Below, in pieces: positions 9,412-17,822 of a stretch of DNA of 64,000 bases. The notes beneath the pieces were generated by a model that was given only the letters and a program-made list of their open reading frames with translations, was not told the DNA's origin and made no database searches. Each line of letters opens with the position of its first letter. Within the stretch, counting starts at the first letter, position 1. Source of the DNA: Bradyrhizobiaceae bacterium (GTDB lineage Bacteria; Pseudomonadota; Alphaproteobacteria; Rhizobiales; Xanthobacteraceae); contig RXJJ01000013.1 in assembly GCA_003963145.1 (NCBI GenBank), positions 1-64,000 of the forward strand, written 5' to 3'. Both the position numbers and the translations under genes were made by a program.

Positions 9412-9512
9412 ATGCGCCCACGTGGTCGTGACACGTGTTTGCCGTCCGTTCCGGTGGCGATTTGCGGCGTGGCTTGTCATAACAAGTTACTCGCATCGTT
9501 GGGGAGCATGTC

Positions 9513-10307
9513 ATGAAGATCGATCTGTCGGGAACCACCGCGCTTGTCACCGGCTCGACCGGCGGCATCGGCCACGCCATCGCCAAGGGCCTTGCCGGGG
9601 TGGGAGCCAGTGTCATCGTCAACGGGCGCACGCAGGCGAAGGTGGACGCCGCGATTTCCTCGATCGGCCAGTTTGCACCGTCGGCAAAAGTGCGTGGCGT
9701 CGCCGCAGACGTATCCACTGCCGAAGGCTGCGCAGCGCTGGTGAAGTCCGTGACCGACGTGGACATCCTCATCAACAACGCCGGCATTTTCGAGCCGAAG
9801 GAATTTTTCGACATTCCTGACGAGGACTGGACGCGTTTCTTCGACGTGAACGTGATGAGCGGCGTGAGGTTGTCGCGAGCCTACATGCCGGGCATGCTCA
9901 AGCGCAACTGGGGACGCATCGTTTTCATCTCATCCGAATCCTCGCTGATGATTCCGAAGGAGATGATTCATTACGGCATGACCAAGACCGCGCAGCTGTC
10001 GATCTCGCGTGGTCTGGCTGAACTGACAAAGGGCACCAATGTCACGGTGAATGCGGTGATGCCGGGACCGACCATGTCCGAAGGCGTCGAGACCTTCGTG
10101 AAGGATCTCGCCAGACAGAACGGCCAGTCCGTCGAGCAGGCGGCGGCGAACTTCATCCGGCAGCACCGGCCCTCGTCGCTGATCCAGCGTTTCGCCACCG
10201 TGGACGAGATCGCCAACATGGTCGTCTATGTCGCTTCGCGCCAATCGGCTGTCACCAACGGCGCTGCGCTGCGCGCCGAAGGTGGACTGGTGCAGACCAT
10301 CGCGTAG
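9513..10307 (+). CDS. short-chain dehydrogenase/reductase (SDR)
   Basis: A 264-residue classical SDR, expected to oxidise or reduce a carbonyl/alcohol with NAD(P)(H); the substrate cannot be predicted. The cofactor motif TGSTGGIG is at residues 13-20, NNAG at 88-91, the catalytic Ser is in the FISSES region near 140, and Tyr154 and Lys158 lie in YGMTK. The C-terminus (FATVDEIANMVVYVASRQSAVTNGAALRAEGG) is typical of the family. GGGGAG precedes the ATG. It stands alone: the operon terminator lies upstream and a 184-base gap separates it from the Mrp operon. Confidence 0.9.
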   Translation: MKIDLSGTTALVTGSTGGIGHAIAKGLAGVGASVIVNGRTQAKVDAAISSIGQFAPSAKVRGVAADVSTAEGCAALVKSVTDVDILINNAGIFEPKEFFDIPDEDWTRFFDVNVMSGVRLSRAYMPGMLKRNWGRIVFISSESSLMIPKEMIHYGMTKTAQLSISRGLAELTKGTNVTVNAVMPGPTMSEGVETFVKDLARQNGQSVEQAAANFIRQHRPSSLIQRFATVDEIANMVVYVASRQSAVTNGAALRAEGGLVQTIA

Positions 10308-10491
10308 CGGCAGTTTTTCCTGGGCGCAGAGGTTCTCGTTCTATGTCATTTATATAAAGAGGGGTGGGTTCGCAGAGGCGGCCCGAATCCCTCGAATCAC
10401 GCGGCTCGGTTGATCGGTTCATGGCCGGTCCGGTTTGCTTTGGCGGAACTTGCGATTTAAGGTTCCGCAGAATTCATTCCGGGATTCTTCC

Positions 10492-11016
10492 ATGCCGAGC
10501 GACGCCAGGCCCCCGACGTCCCTTGTCCCGCGCGGGATGCTGGGTCTGTGGGCCGTGCTGTTCGTCATCTGGATGGCGGCGAATTCCGCGCTGAATCCTG
10601 CGGTCGCGATCACGGGCGCGATTATCACGCTGTTACTGTCCTGGATTTTTGCGGCTCGCGGCAGCGCCTGGCAAACCATCCGCTGGACGCCGCGGGGGCT
10701 TTGCCACTTCGTTGCCTATACCGGCACATTCGTCATCGAGCTGGTCAAGGCCAACATCAACATGCTGGGCTATGTCTACGCGCCGCGCATCGACATCAAG
10801 CCGGGCATCGTCAAGGTGCGCACGCGCCTGACATCGCCGATCGGACGTTTGGCGCTCGCCAATTCCATCGCGCTCACGCCCGGCTCGCTGGTGATGGACA
10901 TGAAGGGTGAGGCGCTGTTTATCCACTGGCTCGACGCCCAGACTACCGATATCGACGGAGCGACGAGGAGTCTGGTCGCTCCGTTCGAAACGCATCTGGA
11001 GAAGGTCTTTGGCTGA
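10492..11016 (+). CDS. mnhE: Mrp/Mnh-type cation antiporter subunit E
   Basis: A 174-residue membrane protein of the MrpE/MnhE family, an accessory subunit of multi-subunit cation/proton antiporters. Two or three N-terminal hydrophobic segments (WAVLFVIWMAANSALNP, then a VAITGAIITLLLSWIF stretch) are followed by the conserved KPGIVKVRTRLTSPIGRLAL and NSIALTPGSLVMD blocks. It opens a tightly packed operon: mnhF starts 8 bases before its stop. The ATG at 10492 was chosen because earlier in-frame Mets lack family similarity. Confidence 0.88.
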   Translation: MPSDARPPTSLVPRGMLGLWAVLFVIWMAANSALNPAVAITGAIITLLLSWIFAARGSAWQTIRWTPRGLCHFVAYTGTFVIELVKANINMLGYVYAPRIDIKPGIVKVRTRLTSPIGRLALANSIALTPGSLVMDMKGEALFIHWLDAQTTDIDGATRSLVAPFETHLEKVFG

Positions 11017-11272
11017 GATCATTCTCGGGATCGCCGCCGTACTGATCTTTTTCGCGATTCTGTTCAGCGTGGCCCGGCTGATCGTCGGCCGCACGCTGAT
11101 CGACCGCATCGCCGCCATCGACGTGCTCACCGTCATTTCGATTTCGCTGATCGCGCTTTACGCCCACGTCTCCGGACGCTTCGCCTATATCGACGTCGCT
11201 CTGGTCTACGGCCTGCTCAGTTTTCTCGCGGTGCTGGCGATCGCTCGCTTTCTGGAAAAGAAGGGGAGCTAG
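11009..11272 (+). CDS. mnhF: Mrp/Mnh-type antiporter subunit F, TTG start
   Basis: An 87-residue, three-helix protein of the MrpF family. The core matches: ILFSVARLIVGRTLIDRIAAID followed by a VYGLLSFLAVLAIARFLE helix. The start is inferred as TTG at 11009, giving (M)AEIILGIAAV, because GGAGAAGG lies just upstream and the ATG of the longer frame (10907) is deep inside mnhE. It overlaps mnhE by 8 bases, and the next gene starts 3 bases after its stop. Confidence 0.85.
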   Translation: MAEIILGIAAVLIFFAILFSVARLIVGRTLIDRIAAIDVLTVISISLIALYAHVSGRFAYIDVALVYGLLSFLAVLAIARFLEKKGS

Positions 11273-11275
11273 CGC

Positions 11276-11524
11276 ATGCAGGAGCTGCTCCTCCTTCTGG
11301 TGTGCGCCGGCATTCTCGTCAGCGGCATTCTTGCCGTCTGCCTCGGCAGGCTGATGATGGCGATGGTGAGCGCGGGCCTCGCCAGCCTGTTCGCCGCGGT
11401 CTCGTTCCTGCTGCTCGCCGCGCCGGATGTGGCGATGGCGGAAGCGGCGATCGGCTCGGGCCTCACCACCTTCATTTTTCTCTACACCATTCGCAAGACC
11501 GGTGACGGGGAGGGCGACGCATGA
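11276..11524 (+). CDS. MbhD-like (DUF4040) antiporter subunit, a detached piece of MrpA
   Basis: An 82-residue protein with about three hydrophobic helices and the pattern VSFLLLAAPDVAMAEAAIGS near residues 43-62, characteristic of the MbhD/DUF4040 segment that forms the C-terminal part of MrpA in ordinary Mrp operons and a separate subunit in archaeal Mbh hydrogenases. Here it is a free gene between mnhF and mnhG, overlapping mnhG by 4 bases (ATGA). The assignment rests on remembered family patterns. Confidence 0.75.
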   Translation: MQELLLLLVCAGILVSGILAVCLGRLMMAMVSAGLASLFAAVSFLLLAAPDVAMAEAAIGSGLTTFIFLYTIRKTGDGEGDA

Positions 11525-11853
11525 TCGAATTGATCGGCAGCCTGTTCGTCCTTCTCGGCGCGGTATTCCTGTTCTCCGCAGGGGTCGGTTTGCTTCGGAT
11601 GCCCGATGCGTTCACGCGGATACAGGCGGGCACCAAGGCCACCACGCTCGGCAACATGCTCATCATGATCGGTCTTGCGTTCTATCATCCCGGCTGGACG
11701 CCCAAGCTGATCCTCGCGATCTACTTCGTGCTGATGACCAACCCGATTTCCTCGCACGCGCTGTCGCGCGCGGCCTATCGGATCCGCACGCCGATGACGC
11801 CATCGACCATGACCGACGCGCTGGCGGGCGAGGATGCGGAGAAGCCGTCATGA
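11521..11853 (+). CDS. mnhG: Mrp/Mnh-type antiporter subunit G
   Basis: A 110-residue, three-helix MrpG family protein. The diagnostic motif GLLRMPDAFTRIQAGTKATTLG is at about residues 23-44, followed by two hydrophobic segments and a polar C-terminus. It overlaps both neighbours by 4 bases (ATGA at each junction), indicating translational coupling. MrpG is needed for assembly and activity of Mrp complexes in species where it has been studied. Confidence 0.88.
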   Translation: MIELIGSLFVLLGAVFLFSAGVGLLRMPDAFTRIQAGTKATTLGNMLIMIGLAFYHPGWTPKLILAIYFVLMTNPISSHALSRAAYRIRTPMTPSTMTDALAGEDAEKPS

Positions 11854-12539
11854 TCCGCCGAATGGTCGTCCTGCTTGCCATTGTCCTGTTCGCGGCGATC
11901 TTCATTCGCATCATCGGCGGTTACAGCGAATTGCAGGCGTTGCGTCCGCTGGCAAAAGCCTATGTGACGCAGGTGCCCGCAGATCTTAACGTGCCCAATG
12001 TCGTCACCGGCATTCTCATTACCTATCGCGGCTTCGATACGCTCGGCGAGGTGGCGGTGCTGTTCATGGTCGCGGCCAGCATCGGCATGCTGCTGAAGGA
12101 GTGCGAAGGTGCTGAAAAGCGTGAGGCCGAGCCATTGCCGGAAGCGGGGGAGATCGTTCTCACCGGGATGCAGGTTCTGCTGCCGCTGATCCTTGTGTTC
12201 GGTGCCTATGTCATCGTCAACGGCCATCTGTCGGCGGGCGGCGGCTTTCAGGGCGGCGCCATCGTTGCGTCGGGCGCGATGCTGATGATGCTGGCGCGGC
12301 CGCGGGCGGCTTTCAACGTCGCGCTACTGAGCGTGATCGAATCCATGGCGGGAGTGTTCTATGTGGCGCTCGGCATTCTCGGTCTGGTGCTTGCCAGCGG
12401 ATTTCTCGATCCGCGTTTTCTGCCGCCCGGCGAGTTCGGCGCGTTCATCAGCGCCGGCGCGGTGCCGGTGATTTCCGCGTTGCTCGGCGTCAAGGTCGGC
12501 GCGGAGCTGAGCGTCATCATCGACCGGTTCAGAAGCTGA
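11850..12539 (+). CDS. mnhB: MbhE-like/MnhB fused antiporter subunit
   Basis: A 229-residue membrane protein with two family regions. Residues 1-90 resemble the MbhE / MrpA C-terminal segment (NVVTGILITYRGFDTLGEVA near residue 50). Residues 105-229 are the MnhB domain, with GAYVIVNGHLSAGGGFQGGA near residue 136. In common Mrp operons the first part belongs to subunit A. Here it is joined to B, so the MrpA tail is split over two genes. It overlaps mnhG by 4 bases. Confidence 0.82.
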   Translation: MIRRMVVLLAIVLFAAIFIRIIGGYSELQALRPLAKAYVTQVPADLNVPNVVTGILITYRGFDTLGEVAVLFMVAASIGMLLKECEGAEKREAEPLPEAGEIVLTGMQVLLPLILVFGAYVIVNGHLSAGGGFQGGAIVASGAMLMMLARPRAAFNVALLSVIESMAGVFYVALGILGLVLASGFLDPRFLPPGEFGAFISAGAVPVISALLGVKVGAELSVIIDRFRS

Positions 12540-12546
12540 GGACGGG

Positions 12547-12921
12547 ATGAGCATGGGAATTCCGGTTTCAGCCATTCTTCTCACCACGGGTTTCGGACTC
12601 GCCTTGATCGGGCTGTGGGGCATGCTGACCCACCGCAACATTCTTCGTATCATCATCGGATTCACGCTGATCGATACCGGACTGAATATCGTGATGGTCG
12701 CAACCGGCTATGTCACGGACGGCACCGCGCCGATCATCGATCGCGCGCTCGCTAAAGCCGATGCCGCGCGGCATGCCATCGATCCCATACCGTCTGCGCT
12801 GGTGGTGACGGCCATTGTCATCGGCCTGTCGGTGACCGCGATCATGCTGGCGTTCGCGATCCGGCTTTACGCCGCGAAGAAGACGCTTTCCATCGACGCC
12901 TTCACGGAGTCGAAATGGTAG
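12547..12921 (+). CDS. mnhC: Mrp/Mnh-type antiporter subunit C (NuoK-like)
   Basis: A 124-residue, three-helix protein homologous to MrpC and NuoK. Visible are LIGLWGMLTHRNILRIIIGF near residue 20, a second helix starting GLNIVMVATGY, and the C-terminal helix after DPIPSALVVTAIVIGLSVTA near residue 80, the strongly conserved part of the family. The insert between helices 2 and 3 is usual for MrpC. It lies 7 bases after mnhB and overlaps the next gene by 7 bases. Confidence 0.9.
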   Translation: MSMGIPVSAILLTTGFGLALIGLWGMLTHRNILRIIIGFTLIDTGLNIVMVATGYVTDGTAPIIDRALAKADAARHAIDPIPSALVVTAIVIGLSVTAIMLAFAIRLYAAKKTLSIDAFTESKW

Positions 12922-15900
12922 CGAGCCTTTTTCATCCGCTGAACATTTTCATTGCCGGGCTCGGCGGCGGCTTCGCCATTCCGCTGTTCTACAGGCTCGG
13001 CAAGCCTTGGCTGCACGGCGCGTTCATCGCCGCTCTGTGCGGCATTACGCTGATCGCGGGCGTCGCGTTCGCCGGCCTGCTTCAGGGCGGCGCGCCGATC
13101 GAGGTGCTCACCGCCGGCGCGATGCCACCGCTGTCGATCAATCTGCGTTTCGGCCTGTGGGAGGGATTTTTCGTCACCGGCGTCAACGTGATCGCGCTGC
13201 TTGGCGCGCTTCATCTGTGGGACCGCCTGCGCGGCAACTACGTCGCGCTGTTGCTGTACCTGATCCTTGTCATGGGCATCGACGGCATGGTGATGACCCG
13301 CGACCTGTTCAACCAGTTCGTGTTTCTGGAAATCGTCTCCATCGGCACTTACGGATTGCTCGGGCTCGGTGACACGCCAACGGCGACGGCGGCGGCCTTC
13401 AAATACATCATGGCGACGGTGATCGCCTCCACTTTCTTCCTGCTCGGCACAATGCTGCTCTACTACGTCACCGGCACGCTGAACATCGACGCGCTGATTG
13501 CCTCGCACGCTCAGATAACGGGGCCGGTCGGAACAGCGGCGCTGATGTTCGTTCTCGCGTCCCTGATCCTCGAAATGAAACCATTTCCGGCGAACGGATG
13601 GGGGCTCGACACCTACGAGACCGCACCGACCGGCGTTGCCGCGATGATGTCGGTCGGAGTGTCGGCAGGCGTGTTCTTCGCTTTCCTCAAGCTTCTTCCG
13701 CTTTTCGACGGACAGCTCGAAATCATCGCCTGGTCGGGCGGCATCTCGTTCCTGTTTTCGAATCTGATCGGCATCAAGCAGACCGATGCGCGGCGGCTGC
13801 TCGGCTATTCCTCGATCGGTCAGATGGGTCTCCTGCTGATGACGGTCGCGCTTTTGCGGCAGCTCGGCGCGGACAAGTCCATGCCGCTGGTCGTCGGCGG
13901 GCTGTTCGTCAATCACCTGTTTGCCAAGGCCGGTCTGTTCTGGCTGGTCGGAATTCTCAGGCGAACCGACATTCACGCCCGCGCCAGCGGGACGCGGGGT
14001 CCGCTCGCGATTGGAGTGCTCGGACTGTTTCTCGTCGCCATCGCGGGCCTGCCGCCGTTTCCCGGTTTCTGGGCGAAATGGGAACTGGTGATGCAACTGG
14101 CGAGCGCACGTAAGCTCGGCTGGATCGGTTTGATCCTCGCCGGCTCGCTGCTCGAGGCCGCTTACATGTTTCGCTGGTTCTCCCGCGAATTGCGTTCGGG
14201 TGATGTGGGCTCGGTGCCAGCGCAGGGACTGGCAGCTCGCCTGCCGGTGTTTGGGGCGGCGTTGCTTTGCTGTGTCGGCGGTGTTGTCGCCGCGCGCATG
14301 TCGGGCGCGGCGTCGCTGTGGTTGTTCGCGCCGCTGATCGCAGGAGCGGTTCTGTTCATGCTCGACGGCTTGCCCGGCCGCGTGAAGAATCTGCTGATGC
14401 TTGCAGCGGTCGCCGTCATCGGATTCTGGCTGATGCAGGCGGCGAGCGGGATCGCGTGGCTGTTCGCGGCGCTACTGCTGAGCGGCAGCCTTGTAATCGC
14501 TTTCGGCGGCCTTTACCGGAATGACCTGCGTCCCGGCTATTATCCGCTGCTCGCCATCATGCTGCTGTCGATACTCGCGCTGCTGCGCTCTTCGAGCAGT
14601 CTCGAATTTTTCTTCAGCTGGGAGATCATCACCCTGTCCTCGTGCTTCCTGATCGCGGAGGGGAGGCGGGCGGCGCCGCATGTGCTGACCTATCTGCTGT
14701 TTTCGTTGCTGTCGGCCTATTTCGTTCTTGCGGGCTTCGCCACCGTCGCGTCCATCAGCGGCGGCATCGAATTGTCGGCATTGGGAAAAGCGGGTGCCGA
14801 TGCAAGCCTTGCGTTCGTTCTGTTGGCGATTGGCTTTCTCATCAAGGCGGGCGCGATCGGCGTTCATATCTGGCTTCCTAGCGCTTACGCGGAAGCCGAC
14901 GACGATTTCACGGCCATGCTGTCGGCGGTGGTCAGCAAGGTCGCGATTTTTGGACTTCTGATTGATACCTATATCGCCATTCGTTCCGAGGCCGGACTCG
15001 AACTCGGCCATGCGATGGCATGGATCGGCATGCTCACCATCATCGGTGGCGCGCTGATGGCGCTGATGCAGAATGACTTCAAGCGCCTTCTGGTTTTCTC
15101 CAGCATGAGCCAGATCGGATACATCGTCGTGGCGACGGCGCTGATGAGCCATCTCGGCTGGGTGACCGCGCTCTACCTCGTCGCCAATCACATGCTGGTC
15201 AAGGGTATCCTGTTTCTGGCGCTCGCTGGAATCATCCTGCGCACCGGGACGCGCAGTTTTTCGGAAACCGCGGGACTGTTGCGCGCCATGCCGGTGACGT
15301 TCGCGACCGTTCTCATCGCTGTCATTTCAATGTCCGGCCTGCCGCCCTTGATGGGTTTCGGCGGCAAGTGGCTGCTGCTCAATGCCATGGCGGACAGGGG
15401 ATGGTACGTGATGGCAGCGTTCGGGTTGTTCGGGACGTTTCTCGGCTTTCTTTATATGGCGCGTCTGGTCATCGTCCTGTTCTTCGGCGAGCGAAAGGCG
15501 GGGCAGGAGACCCTGCGCGAAGCGCCAATCGTTCTGCTCGTGCCGCAACTGATACTGATCGGCGGCATTCTGGTTCTGTCGCTGTTTCCGAAACTCCTGA
15601 TTGATCCGGTTTCCGAGGCGATCGATCCGCAATTCGCGTCGTCCACGGTGTGGCAGGGCATGCCGCTGGAAAAAATCTACAGCTACTGGAACCCTCTGCC
15701 TGTGGCGACGGTGGCCGTCATGGTGACCCTTGTTCTCTTCGCGCTGCTGTGGTCGGCCTTTCGCAAGGCTGACCGCCAGAACGAAGGCTTCGCGCGTTTC
15801 ATTGCTTACTATCGTCCGGTTTTCAGACACACCCTGCCGTCATTGGCCGTTGTGTTCTGGCAAAACGTCTCGTATGCGGCGCTGACAACAGCGGGAACAA

Positions 15901-15998
15901 TCCGGAAGATCTATACCGGCAACGGCCAGACATACGCGCTTTACGTGCTGTTCTATATTCTGCTGCTGTACGTCGCGAATAGTTTCATCACAAATTGA
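12915..15998 (+). CDS. fused double antiporter-module subunit (MnhD plus a second NuoL/MrpA-like module)
   Basis: A 1027-residue membrane protein with two complete proton-antiporter modules of the NuoL/M/N family. Module 1 (about residues 1-430) has the helix-5 acidic motif in NQFVFLEIVSIGTYGLLGLG and the Lys-bearing EMKPFPANGWGLD region. Module 2 (about 520-940) has FFSWEIITLSSCFLIAE and the KAGAIGVHIWLPSAYAEADD motif, then SSMSQIGYIV. Ordinary Mrp complexes encode these as separate subunits D and A. There is no frameshift or stop between them. It is the last gene of the operon, and its start overlaps mnhC by 7 bases. Confidence 0.88.
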   Translation: MVASLFHPLNIFIAGLGGGFAIPLFYRLGKPWLHGAFIAALCGITLIAGVAFAGLLQGGAPIEVLTAGAMPPLSINLRFGLWEGFFVTGVNVIALLGALHLWDRLRGNYVALLLYLILVMGIDGMVMTRDLFNQFVFLEIVSIGTYGLLGLGDTPTATAAAFKYIMATVIASTFFLLGTMLLYYVTGTLNIDALIASHAQITGPVGTAALMFVLASLILEMKPFPANGWGLDTYETAPTGVAAMMSVGVSAGVFFAFLKLLPLFDGQLEIIAWSGGISFLFSNLIGIKQTDARRLLGYSSIGQMGLLLMTVALLRQLGADKSMPLVVGGLFVNHLFAKAGLFWLVGILRRTDIHARASGTRGPLAIGVLGLFLVAIAGLPPFPGFWAKWELVMQLASARKLGWIGLILAGSLLEAAYMFRWFSRELRSGDVGSVPAQGLAARLPVFGAALLCCVGGVVAARMSGAASLWLFAPLIAGAVLFMLDGLPGRVKNLLMLAAVAVIGFWLMQAASGIAWLFAALLLSGSLVIAFGGLYRNDLRPGYYPLLAIMLLSILALLRSSSSLEFFFSWEIITLSSCFLIAEGRRAAPHVLTYLLFSLLSAYFVLAGFATVASISGGIELSALGKAGADASLAFVLLAIGFLIKAGAIGVHIWLPSAYAEADDDFTAMLSAVVSKVAIFGLLIDTYIAIRSEAGLELGHAMAWIGMLTIIGGALMALMQNDFKRLLVFSSMSQIGYIVVATALMSHLGWVTALYLVANHMLVKGILFLALAGIILRTGTRSFSETAGLLRAMPVTFATVLIAVISMSGLPPLMGFGGKWLLLNAMADRGWYVMAAFGLFGTFLGFLYMARLVIVLFFGERKAGQETLREAPIVLLVPQLILIGGILVLSLFPKLLIDPVSEAIDPQFASSTVWQGMPLEKIYSYWNPLPVATVAVMVTLVLFALLWSAFRKADRQNEGFARFIAYYRPVFRHTLPSLAVVFWQNVSYAALTTAGTIRKIYTGNGQTYALYVLFYILLLYVANSFITN

Positions 15999-16145
15999 GT
16001 CATGGGTGCGGCATTGCGACACGCGCCTGCGCTCAAAAAATCCCGCGAAAATTGACAGGCCTTGTCGTGACCGGCACAGTGCAAGCGCCGGATGTGAATC
16101 TTGCTTCCGTCGCTCTCGAATAATTTTCAATCAAGGAGCCATCAC

Positions 16146-16421
16146 ATGACGCTCATGAGCCGACGTACGTTGCTCGCGAATCTTCTGCCAGGCGCAGTCG
16201 CTGTTGCGGGAGTCGCGACTGTGGGTTTATCCCTTCTGCCGAAGGAGGCTTCGGCGATGCCGGCCTCGGGCCTGAACCCGGATCGCGCGAAGCCGGATGA
16301 TATGGTCGAAAAGGTGCAATGGCATCATCCTCATCACGGAGGATGGCGCCGTGGGCCTCGTCACCGCCGCTGGGTGTGCTGGTGGCACAGAGGCCGCCGT
16401 GTGTGCGGCTGGCGTTGGTAA
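16146..16421 (+). CDS. small Tat-exported His/Trp/Arg-rich protein
   Basis: A 91-residue hypothetical protein. It begins MTLMSRRTLLANLLPGAVAV, a twin-arginine type signal followed by a hydrophobic stretch and an ASAM cleavage region near residue 36. The mature part has MVEKVQWHHPHHGGWRRG and ends in a Trp/Arg/Cys-rich tail (VCWWHRGRRVCGWRW). A good SD (AAGGAG) fixes the start. It resembles the protein at 36982-37281 in the signal, the VEkVrW segment and the tail. The function is unknown; the His-rich part could bind metal, which is only an inference. Confidence 0.75.
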   Translation: MTLMSRRTLLANLLPGAVAVAGVATVGLSLLPKEASAMPASGLNPDRAKPDDMVEKVQWHHPHHGGWRRGPRHRRWVCWWHRGRRVCGWRW

Positions 16422-16452
16422 CGTCAGACAAAATCTCATCGCAATAGTAATT

Positions 16453-16480
16453 AAGAGGCGCCGCGAACGGCGCCTCTTTT
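16453..16480. terminator. bidirectional terminator
   Basis: AAGAGGCGCCG (16453-16463), loop CGAA, CGGCGCCTCTT with a T-run to 16480. The arms begin and end in A/T, so it can serve both the rightward gene ending at 16421 and the leftward gene ending at 16513. Confidence 0.9.
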
Positions 16481-16512
16481 GTTGTTGTTCATCTCGTTGA
16501 TGTCACGAAATC

Positions 16513-16893
16513 TCACTGAACAAGGCGCGCGCGCAGCGTGCCGTATTCCTGCTCCGTGATCGAGCCAGCTGCTTTCAGCTTGTCGAGTTTCTCGATCTCG
16601 TCAGCCGCGCTGAATCCCACGATGCGCCGCAGATTGTCCTGCGCTTCCTTCGCCATGGCCTGATTGCGCTGCGCCATGCCGCGGCCCTGCGTCAGCAGAT
16701 AGGCGAAGATGCCGATATAAGGGATCAGGATCAGAAAGATGATCCAGCAGACCTTGGCGAATCCGGAAATGTCATGACGGCGAAACAGATCGCTTGCGAC
16801 CGTCACAAAAAGCCAGAACCATAGCACGAACATGAATATGGCGAACACATCCGCCACGAAGTTCGAGAATGTGAAGCCGCCTTCGAATAACAT
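16513..16893 (-). CDS. SHOCT domain membrane protein
   Basis: A 126-residue protein with two hydrophobic segments (about residues 10-33 and 47-67). The second contains KVCWIIFLILIPYIGIFAYL, the pattern of the PLDc_N membrane domain. After a basic linker rich in Gln comes a C-terminal SHOCT motif (EIEKLDKLKAAGSITEQEYG, about residues 98-117). SHOCT domains are short oligomerisation elements of unknown detail. The gene is monocistronic, reads toward the terminator at 16453-16480, and has no recognised promoter upstream. Confidence 0.85.
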   Translation of the reverse strand: MLFEGGFTFSNFVADVFAIFMFVLWFWLFVTVASDLFRRHDISGFAKVCWIIFLILIPYIGIFAYLLTQGRGMAQRNQAMAKEAQDNLRRIVGFSAADEIEKLDKLKAAGSITEQEYGTLRARLVQ

Positions 16894-17127
16894 TTGTAGT
16901 CTCCGATTGATTTATACGGTTGAGAAAGACAAATTGTCGTTGAAAGAAAAATGCCGCCGATTGGGGGCATCGTTTGGCGGACTGCCAAGCCTGCAACGGC
17001 GTCAAATCTGGTGTGTGTTGTGCAACGCCGCCAGCACTTAAGCAAGACGCGCTATTCTCGCGTTACATTAACAATTCACTTGATGACGTGATAGAAGCGC
17101 TGAGCTTATTAAGTTAGGGAGCGGGAA

Positions 17128-17433
17128 ATGCGTTGGGTTGCAATTTTAATTGTTTTGCTCGGATTGGCTGCGGTCATGCCGCTGACGGATGCCATGGCGC
17201 AGAGCAGCGCCGGGCGCGGTGCCGTGATCGGCGGAGCATCCGGGGCAATCATCGGTGGCGCCATAGGAGGCGGTCGTGGTGCCGCCATTGGCGCAGCCGT
17301 GGGCGCGGGGACGGGCGCAGTCGCGGGAAACCAAAGGTCCGTGCGTTACTATTACTGGCGTCATAACCGCTGCTGGGCGCGCCTGCGGAATGGACAGTCT
17401 CGCCACGCATCCAATCATCATTGCCGCCGCTGA
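17128..17433 (+). CDS. small secreted glycine-zipper protein
   Basis: A 101-residue protein with a Sec signal peptide (hydrophobic residues 4-18, likely cleavage after AMA near 24). A glycine-zipper stretch of repeated GAxIGG/GAAIGAAVGAG units at about residues 30-66 can insert in membranes. The tail RYYYWRHNRCWARLRNGQS ends in HHCRR, giving two Cys. GGGAG precedes the ATG. It is likely an envelope protein; its role is unknown. It resembles glycine-zipper proteins of related bacteria, and no partner is evident nearby. Confidence 0.75.
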   Translation: MRWVAILIVLLGLAAVMPLTDAMAQSSAGRGAVIGGASGAIIGGAIGGGRGAAIGAAVGAGTGAVAGNQRSVRYYYWRHNRCWARLRNGQSRHASNHHCRR

Positions 17434-17481
17434 TAAGGCTTGTTGAAGCGGTAATGTGTGCACAGCACAATGGGGATTTGA

Positions 17482-17709
17482 ATGCCGATAACCATGATGG
17501 TGCTGGGAATCGTCTTCCTGCTCGCGGCGGCAATTTCATTTTTTCGTTACGAAAGCAGGCATTTCGACCTTCTGCTTTTGTGCGGCGTGATTTTTCTGAG
17601 TGCTGCAGCGCCGTCTTTCGAGGTGGATGCCTCGATTGAGGAGCTGAAAGCCATCAATCATCGTCTTGCCGATATCCAAAAAGCCGTCGAAAGCCTACCC
17701 AAACGCTGA
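17482..17709 (+). CDS. small membrane protein with C-terminal coiled helix
   Basis: A 75-residue hypothetical protein. Two hydrophobic helices (about residues 3-19 and 28-46) are followed by a heptad-like helix, SIEELKAINHRLADIQKAVE, suggesting an inner-membrane protein with a cytoplasmic or periplasmic oligomerisation helix. The SD is weak (GGGGA, 6 bases upstream). It lies 48 bases after the glycine-zipper gene and might be cotranscribed. No family was recognised. Confidence 0.6.
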   Translation: MPITMMVLGIVFLLAAAISFFRYESRHFDLLLLCGVIFLSAAAPSFEVDASIEELKAINHRLADIQKAVESLPKR

Positions 17710-17822
17710 TACAGGCTGTTCATCCTGTCGCAAGGGTGCGATGGCTTTTGCGTCCCTGCCGGGTTAACTGGACATGGAGCGTTCGGGCTGTTCAATTCGT
17801 CTGGTTCATAAAGGAGAGATGT

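Noticed and set aside
7758-9434. 558-codon minus-strand frame across rpoA and rplQ
   Set aside because: Shadow of essential ribosomal operon genes, no recognisable domain.
10308-10491. possible RNA gene or promoter before the antiporter operon
   Set aside because: No cloverleaf or convincing hairpin; a GGAAC at 10445 lacks a CGTT at 16-17 bases.
12867-14096. 409-codon open frame on the minus strand within the antiporter gene
   Set aside because: Charged, low-hydrophobicity composition and exact antisense register to the third codon positions of the 1027-residue gene; a GC-bias shadow.
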